Below are positions 19,201 through 27,413 of a DNA stretch of 64,000 nt, in pieces. Below the pieces are notes generated by a model. The model saw only the letters and a list, made by a program, of their open reading frames with translations, searched no databases and had not been told where the DNA came from. How positions within the stretch are numbered: position 1 is the first letter of the stretch; each line of letters opens with the position of its first letter. The position numbers and the translations under genes were made by a program. Source of the DNA: Clavibacter sepedonicus (GTDB taxonomy: Bacteria > Actinomycetota > Actinomycetes > Actinomycetales > Microbacteriaceae); contig NC_010407.1 in NCBI RefSeq assembly GCF_000069225.1, positions 558,001 to 622,000 of the forward strand. Reading direction: 5' to 3'.

Positions 19201-20459
19201 GCCGCGGCGTAGCGGGCGTCGTCAGCCCGTATACGGGGCTGGTGGAGCACGCGCATCCCATGGCCTTCACGCCCGACGCCATCCCGGACGCCCTCTACTC
19301 GGGCCGGTCTGCGGACACGGGGTTCCTCACCGGCACGGCGTCCGAGCGCTTCAGCATGGGGCCGGGCGGATCCCGGATGGAGGCGCGGCGCTCCTGCATC
19401 GGCGAGGCCGTGGAGCGCATGTCGCTCGCGGGCGCACCCGGCGGCTTCCGCGCGCCCCTCGGCGCGGACGCCCGCCAGGTGGGGCCGGACGCCTTCCAGC
19501 GCTTCCACCCGACGCAGCGCGAGGATCCGGCCTTCCACTTCGAGCGCGCCCGGCCGGGCGACCTCCTCACCTGGATGCCGGCGCGATCCCTGCACCGGGG
19601 CGACACGGTGCACGTGCCCGCGCAGATGGTGGTGTTCGACGACCCGCACCGGGCCGACGGGCACCGGGAGCCGCACGTCGAGCCGGCCACCTCGTCCGGC
19701 GTCGCGGCGGGGCCGCACTTCGGGTTCGCCGCGGGCCGCGCCGTGCTGGAGCTCATCGAGCGCGACGCGTTCCAGCGCACGTGGTTGCGCGAATCCACGC
19801 CCCCGGCCTTCGGCTGGCGCGGCAGTCCCCGGCTCGCCGCCGCGACGCTCCGCGAGCTCGAGCGCCTGGAGGAGCTGTGCGGGCGGTTCGAGGCGTCGTT
19901 CACCGTGCGCGTGCTCGACGCGGCGGCCGACGTGCCCGTGCTGCTCGCGGTCATGCGCAGCGACCGCATCGGCGTCGCCGTGGGCTGCGCGGCCGACTTC
20001 CGGCTCGACCGCGCGATCCTCAACGCTGTCCGCGAGGCGCTGCACACGCACAACTGGTGCCTGCGGCTGCTCGCGGAGCCGACGATCGACCCGGCCGACG
20101 TGGTCGAGTTCGAGGACCACATCCGGCTGCACTGCCGCCCGTCCGCCCGCCCCCTCACGGCTGCGCTCGACGTCTCGGACGAGCGGGTCGCGGCCGTCGG
20201 CGGCCCGGCCAGCTGGGCGGAGGTCGTCGCCGGGCTCGACCGGGAGGGCATCGAGGTGCTGCTCGCCGACATCACGGCGCCCGAGGTGCGCGCGGCCGGC
20301 TTCCACGTGGTGCGCGCGCTGAGCCCCGACCTCGTGGCGCTCGACGTGGTGCACACGGCGCGGTTCCTCGGGCATCCGCGCCTCTACCGGCGGTGGCGCG
20401 ACGGGCCCGCGCTCGACGGGCCGGCCGACCTCGTCCCCGTCCCGCACCCGTTCCCGTGA
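19197..20459 (+). CDS. YcaO-type TOMM cyclodehydratase (D subunit)
   Basis: A 420-aa YcaO protein. The ATP-binding motifs are visible as EARRSCIGEAVERMS (about residue 62) and GRAVLELIERDAFQRTW (about residue 180), the latter being the family's A-x-E-x2-E-R-D block. The C-terminus ends PVPHPFP, a PxPxP-type tail known to matter for catalysis in azoline-forming YcaO enzymes. It uses ATP to activate the peptide amide and cyclise Cys/Ser/Thr. ATGA coupling to the upstream C protein indicates coordinated synthesis of the C/D complex. Confidence 0.9.
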   Translation: MSRGVAGVVSPYTGLVEHAHPMAFTPDAIPDALYSGRSADTGFLTGTASERFSMGPGGSRMEARRSCIGEAVERMSLAGAPGGFRAPLGADARQVGPDAFQRFHPTQREDPAFHFERARPGDLLTWMPARSLHRGDTVHVPAQMVVFDDPHRADGHREPHVEPATSSGVAAGPHFGFAAGRAVLELIERDAFQRTWLRESTPPAFGWRGSPRLAAATLRELERLEELCGRFEASFTVRVLDAAADVPVLLAVMRSDRIGVAVGCAADFRLDRAILNAVREALHTHNWCLRLLAEPTIDPADVVEFEDHIRLHCRPSARPLTAALDVSDERVAAVGGPASWAEVVAGLDREGIEVLLADITAPEVRAAGFHVVRALSPDLVALDVVHTARFLGHPRLYRRWRDGPALDGPADLVPVPHPFP

Positions 20460-20517
20460 CGGCTAGCGCCGCCCGCCCCCGCAGTCGTCCCATCGCCCGC
20501 CGCACCAGGAGGATCCC

Positions 20518-21486
20518 ATGAGCACCATCGAGACCGACGCCGCCCCCGACCGGGCGGAGGCTCCGACGGATCCGTCCGCGCCGGCGGATCCGGGTGCCGC
20601 CGGATCCGCGCGCTCCCTCGGGAGCGTGGGACCGATCTTCAGCGTCGGGGGCGCCGTCGACCGGCCGGCCGGCGACCCCGCGGAGGACTTCCACGAGGCG
20701 TCGAAGATCACGCGGATCACGCACCCCGGCTGGACCGACGTGCGGTACGCCCACCAGATGGCGCAGGAGGCGCAGGGCGTCGCGGACGCCGGGCCGGGCG
20801 GGGCCACCTCCGCGCCGCGGCTCCTCCCGGCGCTGCCCCTCCCGCGCGCGCTCCCGCTGCGGCACGAGCTGGGCGCGACGCTGGCGGCGCGTCGGTCGGC
20901 GGAGCCGCGCACGCTCGGGCGGCCGGTCGAGCTGGCCGAGCTCGCCACCGTGCTGCGCCTCGCCTACGGACCGCGCGGCGACGGCACGCCGAGGCGGTTC
21001 GTGCCCTCGGGCGGCGGGCTGTACCCGCTCGACCTGCACGTGGTCGCGCGGTCGGTGGTGGGGCTCGAGCCGGGGATCCACCAGCTCGACCCGCTGGAGG
21101 AGACGCTCGTCGACGTGTCCGGGCTCGACCGGGACGGACAGCTCGCGCGCTTCCGCCGCGCGGCGCCGTCGCTCATGGCGCCGATCCCGGAGACGGCCGC
21201 CGTCACGGTCGTCATCACGGGCAGCTTCGAGCGCTCGCGCTGCAAGTACGGGCTCCGCGGCTACCGGCTCACCCTGCTGGAGGCCGGCCACGTGGGGCAG
21301 AACGCGCTCCTGGTCGCGACCGCGCTGGGGCTGCCGGTGCTGGGCTGGGTCGGCTTCGTGGACCACGAGCTCGACGCGGTGCTCGGGCTCGACGGGGTGA
21401 CGCAGTCGTCCCTCTACGCGATCTCGTTCGGCGGCGCGGATCCGGGTGCCCGGCGGTTCGCCGACGAGGAGGCCTCCCATGACTGA
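20518..21486 (+). CDS. SagB-type FMN-dependent azoline dehydrogenase (B subunit)
   Basis: A 322-aa nitroreductase-fold protein with AGGAGG 7 nt before ATG 20518. Family features are FHEASKITR near the start, FVPSGGGLYPLDLHVVARSV for flavin binding, the CKYGLRGYR segment carrying the Lys-Tyr pair used in SagB/McbC catalysis, and LEAGHVGQNALLVATALGL. It oxidises azolines to aromatic azoles, so the product should contain thiazoles/oxazoles. The first ~50 residues are Ala/Pro-rich and poorly conserved. The stop overlaps the ABC ATPase start by 8 bp. Confidence 0.88.
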   Translation: MSTIETDAAPDRAEAPTDPSAPADPGAAGSARSLGSVGPIFSVGGAVDRPAGDPAEDFHEASKITRITHPGWTDVRYAHQMAQEAQGVADAGPGGATSAPRLLPALPLPRALPLRHELGATLAARRSAEPRTLGRPVELAELATVLRLAYGPRGDGTPRRFVPSGGGLYPLDLHVVARSVVGLEPGIHQLDPLEETLVDVSGLDRDGQLARFRRAAPSLMAPIPETAAVTVVITGSFERSRCKYGLRGYRLTLLEAGHVGQNALLVATALGLPVLGWVGFVDHELDAVLGLDGVTQSSLYAISFGGADPGARRFADEEASHD

Positions 21487-22435
21487 CGCGGTGGAGCTCG
21501 ACGGGATCACCCGCACCTTCGGCCGGACGCGCGCGCTCGACGCCGCCTCCTTCTCGCTCGCGCCGGGGCTCGTGCACGCGCTGCTCGGGCCGAACGGATC
21601 CGGGAAGACCACGGCCATCGACATCCTGACCGCGACCCGCCACCCCGACGCGGGCCGTGCACGCGTGCTCGGCCACGACGTGCGGCGCGGCGGGCCCACG
21701 GCGGCGCTGGTCGCCGTGATGCCGCAGGCGCTCGCGTTCCCCGAGTACCTCACCGTCCGCGAGGTGCTCGCGCTCGCCCTCGTGCCGCACGCCGCCGCGC
21801 TCACGCCGGCCGCGGCCATCGACCGGTTCGACCTCGACCGCCTCGCGTCCCGGCAGACCGGCGGCCTGAGCGGCGGCGAGCGGCGGCGGGTCGCGCTCGC
21901 GTGCGTCGTCGGCGCCGGGACGCCCGTCGTGGTGCTCGACGAGCCATCGGCAGCGCTCGACATCCCCGGCCGGGCCGCCGTGCGCGACGCCATCGCCGCG
22001 GTCCGCGACTCTGGGCGCACGGTGCTCCTCGCGTCGCACGACATGGAGGAGGTCGCGGCGCTCGCTGACACCGTCGTCTGCCTCGACCACGGGCGCGTGG
22101 TCGGCCACTGGACCGCCGCCGACTTCCGCGGGCTGGCCGGCGTCCGTCGGGTCGGCTTCGACGCGACCGCCGCCGAGGCGCGGCGCCTGCGGTCGTCCGG
22201 CGCAGTGCCCGAGGCGGGGGAGGAGCCGCGCGGCCTCGAGCGGATCCGGTGGGTCATCGACACCGACCGCTCCGACGTCGTGGCCGGGCTGGTGCTCGCC
22301 GCCGTGCCGCAGCCGGGCCTCACGGTCGTCGAGCCGGGGCTCGGCGAGATCGTGGAGCGCGTGCTGGCGGACGGCGCCGACGCGATCCCCGCCGATCCGT
22401 CGCGCGCCGAGGATCACGCGGGATGCGCCCGATGA
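21479..22435 (+). CDS. ABC transporter ATP-binding protein of the LAP cluster
   Basis: A 318-aa ABC ATPase: Walker A GPNGSGKTTA at about residue 38, signature LSGGERRRVALA, Walker B VVVLDEPSAALD, and switch histidine in LLASHDMEEV. The C-terminal ~90 residues are the extra domain common to ABC-2 type export ATPases. Start ATG 21479 lies inside the end of the dehydrogenase gene, and its own end overlaps the permease (ATGA). Predicted to power export of, or self-protection against, the LAP. Confidence 0.88.
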   Translation: MTDAVELDGITRTFGRTRALDAASFSLAPGLVHALLGPNGSGKTTAIDILTATRHPDAGRARVLGHDVRRGGPTAALVAVMPQALAFPEYLTVREVLALALVPHAAALTPAAAIDRFDLDRLASRQTGGLSGGERRRVALACVVGAGTPVVVLDEPSAALDIPGRAAVRDAIAAVRDSGRTVLLASHDMEEVAALADTVVCLDHGRVVGHWTAADFRGLAGVRRVGFDATAAEARRLRSSGAVPEAGEEPRGLERIRWVIDTDRSDVVAGLVLAAVPQPGLTVVEPGLGEIVERVLADGADAIPADPSRAEDHAGCAR

Positions 22436-23203
22436 CCGCCGCGCCGATCCCGGCCCGCCTCACCGCCGGTCGCCGGGTCGCCATCTACCGCGCCCACGTC
22501 GTCAGCGAGCTCGCGCAGAACGCGCGCATGCCCGCCTTCGTGCTCCCGCTCCTCGCGTACCCCGTGCTCATCTACGCGGTCGTCGGCCTGCCGCAGGGCG
22601 GCCCGCCGAGCGCGCGGCTCAGCGTGCTGCTCGGCTACGTGCTGTTCTCGGTGCTCGGCACGGTGACGTTCCAGTTCGGCGTCGGCGAGGGAGTCGCCGT
22701 GGGAGCGGTGGCTGTTCACGGCGCCGGTGCCCGCGTGGATCCGCCTCGCCGCCAAGCTCACGGTCGCGTGCGTCTTCGGCGTCGTCTTCGTGATCCCGGT
22801 GGTCGCGGTCGGCATCCTGGCGGGCGGCGTCCGGGTGGATGCGGCCACGCTCGGTTCGGTCGCGCTCGCCGTGCTGGCCGGTGCCGTGCCCATGGCGCTG
22901 CTCGGCCTCGCGATGGGCTACTGGTTCCCCGCCCGCGGCGCGCTCGGCCTCGCCAACCTCGTGTACCTGCCCCTGTCGTTCGCGGGCGGTCTGTTCACGG
23001 GCGGCGACACGAGCGGTACGCCGTGGGAGTCGCTCACGGTGCTGCTGCCGACGGGCGCGTGGAGCACGCTGACGAGCGCCGCGGCCCGGCACGACACCGC
23101 GGTCATGGGCCTCCCGCTGGTGATCCTCGCGGCGTGGGCGGTGCTGCTCGGCGGCATCACGCTGGCCGGCTACCAGCGCACGCAGTCGGCGAACTTTCGC
23201 TGA
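22432..23203 (+). pseudogene. ABC-2 type permease of the LAP cluster, frameshifted
   Basis: The first ~85 codons read normally (ELAQNARMPAFVLPLLAYPVLIY, LLGYVLFSVLGTVTFQFGVG), then the frame breaks at about 22687-22692. The next frame continues seamlessly with ESPWERWLFTAPVPAWIRLA and four more membrane segments to TGA 23203. Restored length is ~257 aa, normal for ABC-2 permeases. SPWERWLFTAPVP is a typical motif of this family, so the shift point is well defined. As written, the cluster lacks a working permease unless the indel is a sequence error or is bypassed. Confidence 0.82.
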
Positions 23204-23235
23204 CGCCGGCCCGTGAGCGGGCGCGGCCTGGTGTG

Positions 23236-23241
23236 TAGCGT
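23236..23241 (+). promoter_or_regulatory. -10 candidate TAGCGT upstream of the isomerase gene
   Basis: TAGCGT with the same sequence as other -10 boxes here, about 84 bp before ATG 23325. The transcript would have a leader containing the CACCG repeats. Confidence 0.35.
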
Positions 23242-23270
23242 GGATCCCGCGCGCCGCCACCGGGCCGCGC

Positions 23271-23295
23271 CACCGCACCGCACCGCACCGCACCG
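23271..23295 (+). repeat. Pentanucleotide tandem repeat (CACCG)5
   Basis: Five exact CACCG units lie in the 5' leader between the putative promoter and the GAGAGGGAA ribosome-binding site of the 23325 gene. Confidence 0.85.
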
Positions 23296-23324
23296 TCATC
23301 CGTCACCGTCGACGAGAGGGAACC

Positions 23325-24389
23325 ATGCCCCAGATCACCACCCCCGTAGCGCTCTTCACCGGCCAGTGGGCCGACCTGCCGCTGGAGGAGGTGGCCCGGC
23401 TCGCGAGCGGCTGGGGGTTCGACGCCCTCGAGATCGCCTGCTCCGCGGAGCACCTCGACGTGTGGCGCGCGGCGGAGGATCCCGCGTACCTGCGCGGCCG
23501 TCTCGAGATCCTCGAGCGCCACGGCCTCCAGGTGCACGCGCTCTCGCAGCACCTCACCGGCCAGGCCGTGTGCGACGACCCCATCGACTTCCGGCACCAG
23601 GCGATCCTGCGCTCCAAGGTGTGGGGCGGCGGCCAGGCCGAGGGCGTGCGCCAGCGCGCGGCGGAGGAGCTCAAGCTGACGGCGAAGGCGGCGGCGGCGC
23701 TCGGGGTCACGCGCGTGACGGGCTTCACCGGATCCCGCATCTGGCCGTACGTCGCCATGTTCCCGCCCGTGCCCGAGTCGGTCATCGACGCCGGCTACCA
23801 GGACTTCGCCGACCGCTGGAACCCGATCATCGACGTGTTCGACGACGAGGGCGTGCGATACGCGCTCGAGGTGCACCCGAGCGAGATCGCCTACGACTAC
23901 TGGACGACGAAGCGCACGCTCGAGGCGATCGGCCACCGCCCGGGCTTCGGCCTCAACTGGGATCCGAGCCACATGATGTGGCAGGGCATCGACCCGGTGG
24001 GCTTCCTCCTCGACTTCGCCGACCGGATCTACCACGTGCACGCCAAGGACACCCGGGTCACGACCGACGGCCGCGGCGGCCGGCTCGGATCCCACCTCCC
24101 GTGGGGGAACCCGCACCGCGGCTGGGACTTCGTCTCGGTCGGCCACGGCGACGTGCCGTTCGAGCGCGCCTTCCGGGCGCTGCGGAGCATCGGCTACGAC
24201 GGCCCGGTGTCGGTCGAGTGGGAGGATGCGGGGATGGACCGCCTGCACGGAGCCCCCGACGCCCTCGCGCGGGTGCGCTCCCTCCTCTGGCCGACGCCGG
24301 ACAGCCTCTTCGACTCTTCGTTCGCCAACAACCGCGACGACGCGCCGGGCTCCGCGCCCGCCGACGGCCCCACCGGATCCACCGCGTGA
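23325..24389 (+). CDS. Sugar phosphate isomerase/epimerase (xylose-isomerase-like TIM barrel)
   Basis: A 354-aa AP-endonuclease-2-fold protein. Metal-ligand segments expected of the family are seen: ALEVHPSEIAYDY, GLNWDPSHMMWQGIDP, RIYHVHAKDT and GPVSVEWEDAG. GAGAGGGAA precedes ATG 23325. Close relatives sit in sugar or inositol catabolism operons, but the substrate cannot be told from sequence. The downstream beta-propeller gene is coupled by GTGA, suggesting a common carbohydrate-related task. The C-terminal ~20 residues are unstructured (SAPADGPTGSTA). Confidence 0.85.
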   Translation: MPQITTPVALFTGQWADLPLEEVARLASGWGFDALEIACSAEHLDVWRAAEDPAYLRGRLEILERHGLQVHALSQHLTGQAVCDDPIDFRHQAILRSKVWGGGQAEGVRQRAAEELKLTAKAAAALGVTRVTGFTGSRIWPYVAMFPPVPESVIDAGYQDFADRWNPIIDVFDDEGVRYALEVHPSEIAYDYWTTKRTLEAIGHRPGFGLNWDPSHMMWQGIDPVGFLLDFADRIYHVHAKDTRVTTDGRGGRLGSHLPWGNPHRGWDFVSVGHGDVPFERAFRALRSIGYDGPVSVEWEDAGMDRLHGAPDALARVRSLLWPTPDSLFDSSFANNRDDAPGSAPADGPTGSTA

Positions 24390-25325
24390 CGCTGCGCGAC
24401 GGCCAGCTGGCCCGCCTCCTCGTCGTCGACGTCGAGACGGGCGCCGAGCGCATGGTCGCCGAGTCGGCCGTGCTGCACATCGAGGCGCCGAACTGGACGC
24501 CCGACGGCCGCTGGCTCGTCGTGAACGCCGAGGGCGGGCTCTGGCGGCTGCCCGCGCCCGACGCCGAGGAGCCGGATCCGGACCTCCCCGAGCCCGCGGT
24601 CGACTTCCATGCGGTCGACCTCGGCGGCGTGCCGCCCATCAACAACGACCACGTCTTCTCGCCCGACGGCGCGCACGTCTACGTCTCCGGCCGCGACGGC
24701 CACCTCTACAGCGTCCTCTGGAACGACGGCGCGGGCGGCGAGGGCCGGCGCATCACGGCTGACCGGGATCCGGCGCTCGGCTTCAAGAACTACCTGCACG
24801 GCGTCTCGCCCGACGGGCACGACGCTCAGCGTCATCGGCGGCCAGGTCGACGCGCGCGGCGAGTGGACCACGAACATCCACCTCGTGCCCGTCGACGGCG
24901 GCCCCACCACGCAGCTGACCGACGACGGCTACCCCGACGACGGCGCCGAGTTCTCGCCCGATGGCGGCTGGCTCTACTTCAACTCCGAGCGCGGATCCGT
25001 GGCTGCGGGCCACGCGCAGCTGTTCACGATGCGCACCGACGGCTCCGACACGCACCAGTTCACCTCCGACGAGCGCGTCAACTGGTTCCCGCATCCGTCG
25101 CCCGACGGCGAGCACATCGTCTACCTGTCCTTCCCGCCCGGCACGCTCGGCCACCCGGCCGACCGCGACGTGATCCTCCGCGTCATCGATCGGCAGAGCC
25201 ACCGCACGCGCGACCTCGCGGCGTTCCCTGGCGGCCAGGGCACCATCAACGTCACCAGCTGGGCGCCCGACTCGCGCCGGTTCGCGTACGTCGCGTACCC
25301 GTTCCAGGCGCCGAGCCTGACCTGA
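24386..25325 (+). pseudogene. TolB-like WD40/beta-propeller protein, frameshifted
   Basis: From GTG 24386 the frame encodes propeller repeats (NWTPDGRWLVVN, HVFSPDGAHVYVSGRDG, KNYLHGVSPDG) and then breaks at GGG 24815-24817. One extra G converts GAC-GGC-ACG into GAC-GGG-CAC. The next frame continues with TTLSVIGGQVDARGEWTTN and further blades (EFSPDGGWLYFNSERG, HPSPDGEHIVYLSF) to TGA 25325. The intact gene would encode ~313 aa of a TolB/DPP-like propeller of the kind often paired with sugar isomerases. No signal peptide is present. Confidence 0.8.
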
Positions 25326-25416
25326 TCCGGGAGCCCGCGGAGGCCGCGGGGCAGGGCGGACGTCGGAGCGGCCGATCCGCGGAGCGCATGCGCGGGTATT
25401 TCCCCAGGAGTGAGGA

Positions 25417-25432
25417 GATCCCGCATGGGATC
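25417..25432 (+). repeat. Small inverted repeat in the leader of the terC-like gene
   Basis: GATCCC and GGGATC flank a GCAT loop about 60 bp before the start codon, in a 167-bp gene-free stretch (25326-25492). I looked for a yybP-ykoY manganese riboswitch, common before terC genes, and could not find its conserved bases. Confidence 0.35.
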
Positions 25433-25492
25433 ATGGGGGTCCGCGCCACCCGCCGTCCCGATATCCCGTCGGCCTCATTCCCGGAGACCCCC

Positions 25493-26521
25493 GTGAACAT
25501 CACCACGACCACCTGGCTCATCACGATCGCCGTCACCATCGCGTTCTTCGTCTACGAGTTCTTCACCCACGTGCGCAAGCCGCACGAGCCCACCATCGGC
25601 GAGTCCGCCCGCTGGTCGGTCTTCTACATCGGCCTCGCCCTGATCTTCGGCGTCGGCATCGGCATCACGAACGGCTGGGGCTTCGGCGGCGAGTACTTCG
25701 CCGGCTACCTCACCGAGAAGGCCCTGTCGATCGACAACCTGTTCGTGTTCCTGCTGATCATGACCGGGTTCGCCGTGCCCCGGAAGTACCAGCAGAAGGT
25801 GCTGATGATCGGCATCGTCATCGCCCTGATCATGCGCGCCGGCTTCATCGCGCTGGGCGCCGCGCTCATCGAGAACTTCTCCTGGGTCTTCTACATCTTC
25901 GGTGCGCTGCTGTTCGTGCTCGCGTACCAGCAGCTGAAGGGCGACCACGGCGGCAACGCGGCGGACAACATGTTCGTGCGCATCGCCCGCCGGATCCTGC
26001 CCGTCCACGACGAGTTCGTCGGCGACCGCTTCACCACCAAGATCGACGGCAAGCGCTTCGTCACCCCGCTGCTGCTCTGCGTCATCGCGATCGGCTTCGT
26101 CGACCTGGTGTTCGCGCTCGACTCGATCCCCGCCATCTACGGCCTCACCAACGAGGCGTACATCGTCTTCACCGCGAACGCCTTCGCGCTGATGGGCCTC
26201 CGCCAGCTGTACTTCCTCATCGGCGGCCTGCTCGAGCGCCTGGTGTACCTGTCGCAGGGCCTCGCGGTGATCCTCGCGTTCATCGGCCTGAAGCTCGTGC
26301 TGCACGCGATGCACGTCAACGAGCTGCCGTTCATCAACGGCGGCGAGCCGATGCTGTGGGCGCCTGAGATCCCGATCTGGTTCTCGCTCCTGTTCATCGG
26401 CGCGACCATCACGGTCGCCACCGTCGCGAGCCTGGCGAAGACCCGCGGCGACAAGCAGAAGAAGGACCGCGCGAGCGTGGACGGCGAGACCGTCACGCGC
26501 GCGACGGAGGAGAAGCACTAG
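25493..26521 (+). CDS. TerC family integral membrane protein (Alx/TerC)
   Basis: A 342-aa protein with about nine membrane helices. The defining TerC motifs are EKALSIDNLFVFLLIM and FVDLVFALDSIPAIYGLT, each carrying acidic residues within the membrane; 'LMGLRQLYFLIGGLLERLVYLSQGLA' is also typical. The start is GTG 25493 with CGGAG six bases upstream. TerC/Alx proteins are implicated in manganese export or metal loading of secreted proteins. The hydrophilic C-terminal ~25 residues are lysine-rich. A strong terminator follows. Confidence 0.9.
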   Translation: MNITTTTWLITIAVTIAFFVYEFFTHVRKPHEPTIGESARWSVFYIGLALIFGVGIGITNGWGFGGEYFAGYLTEKALSIDNLFVFLLIMTGFAVPRKYQQKVLMIGIVIALIMRAGFIALGAALIENFSWVFYIFGALLFVLAYQQLKGDHGGNAADNMFVRIARRILPVHDEFVGDRFTTKIDGKRFVTPLLLCVIAIGFVDLVFALDSIPAIYGLTNEAYIVFTANAFALMGLRQLYFLIGGLLERLVYLSQGLAVILAFIGLKLVLHAMHVNELPFINGGEPMLWAPEIPIWFSLLFIGATITVATVASLAKTRGDKQKKDRASVDGETVTRATEEKH

Positions 26522-26539
26522 CTCCCACCCGCACGATCC

Positions 26540-26572
26540 GACGGGCCCGGCGCACCACGCGCCGGGCCCGTC
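26540..26572 (+). terminator. Terminator after the terC-like gene
   Basis: A perfect 14-bp GC-rich stem (GACGGGCCCGGCGC / GCGCCGGGCCCGTC) with an ACCAC loop. Confidence 0.85.
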
Positions 26573-26611
26573 GTCGCCCATCGGCTGCGGTGCAAGTTCG
26601 CCCATGGTCAT

Positions 26612-26627
26612 TTCATGGCCGCTTCAT
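26612..26627 (+). promoter_or_regulatory. Tandem TTCAT repeats before the response-regulator gene
   Basis: TTCAT at 26612-26616 and 26623-26627 are spaced 11 bp centre to centre, the helical period used by OmpR/PhoP-type regulators. They end 12 bp before ATG 26640. The -10 region may overlap CATAGG. A possible autoregulatory site. Confidence 0.4.
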
Positions 26628-26639
26628 AGGAACATCCGC

Positions 26640-27413
26640 ATGATGGATCCCGTGACCACCGCAACGCCCTCCGGCTTCCAGCCCGCCGCCGCTCCGCAGC
26701 CCCGCCTCACCCGTGCCGACGGGTCGCCCATCCGGGTGCTCGTCGTCGACGACGAGGCGTCCCTCACCGACCTGCTCCAGATGGCGCTCCGCTACGAGGG
26801 CTGGCAGATCCGCACGGCCGAGAACGGGCACCAGGCGCTCGCCGCGGCGCGCGAGTTCAAGCCCGACGCCGTGGTGCTCGACATCATGCTGCCGGACCTC
26901 GACGGCCTCCAGGTGCTCTCGCGCTTGCGCGCCGACGCCGAGGACATCCCCGTGCTGTTCCTCACCGCGAAGGACTCGCTCGACGACCGCCTCGCCGGGC
27001 TCACCGCGGGCGGCGACGACTACGTCACCAAGCCGTTCAGTCTGGAGGAGGTCGTGGCCCGGCTGCGCGGCCTCATCCGCCGCTCGACGCTCGTGGTCAG
27101 CGACACCGTCGACCCGGTGATCCGCGTCGGCGACCTCACCCTCGACGAGGACAGCCACGAGGTCGCCCGCGCCGGCGACCCCATCGAGCTCACCGCCACC
27201 GAGTTCGAGCTGCTGCGCTACCTGATGCGGAACCCGCGCCGCGTGCTGAGCAAGCTGCAGATCCTCGACCGGGTCTGGAGCTACGACTTCGGCGGCAAGT
27301 CGAGCGTGGTCGAGATCTACATCTCCTACCTGCGGCGCAAGATCGACGCCGGCCGGAACCCGATGATCCACACCGTGCGCGGCAGCGGCTACATGCTCAA
27401 GGCCGCGGAGTGA
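26640..27413 (+). CDS. OmpR-family two-component response regulator (TrcR/MprA-like)
   Basis: 257 aa from ATG 26640 (AGGAA upstream; ATG 26643 is an alternative). After a ~30-residue Pro/Ala-rich start comes the receiver domain VLVVDDEASLTDLLQ, with the phosphoacceptor in VVLDIMLPDLDGLQ and the conserved Lys in DDYVTKPF. The winged-helix output domain follows (LTATEFELLRYLMRNPRRVLS; RRKIDAGRNPMIHTVRGSGYML). The downstream sensor kinase overlaps its stop (GTGA), so they form a pair. The long N-terminal arm resembles mycobacterial TrcR/MprA relatives. The signal is unknown. Confidence 0.9.
   Translation: MMDPVTTATPSGFQPAAAPQPRLTRADGSPIRVLVVDDEASLTDLLQMALRYEGWQIRTAENGHQALAAAREFKPDAVVLDIMLPDLDGLQVLSRLRADAEDIPVLFLTAKDSLDDRLAGLTAGGDDYVTKPFSLEEVVARLRGLIRRSTLVVSDTVDPVIRVGDLTLDEDSHEVARAGDPIELTATEFELLRYLMRNPRRVLSKLQILDRVWSYDFGGKSSVVEIYISYLRRKIDAGRNPMIHTVRGSGYMLKAAE

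Noticed and set aside
25326..25492. yybP-ykoY manganese riboswitch before the terC-like gene
   Set aside because: I checked the leader for the conserved bases and paired arms and found only a small GATCCC/GGGATC hairpin.
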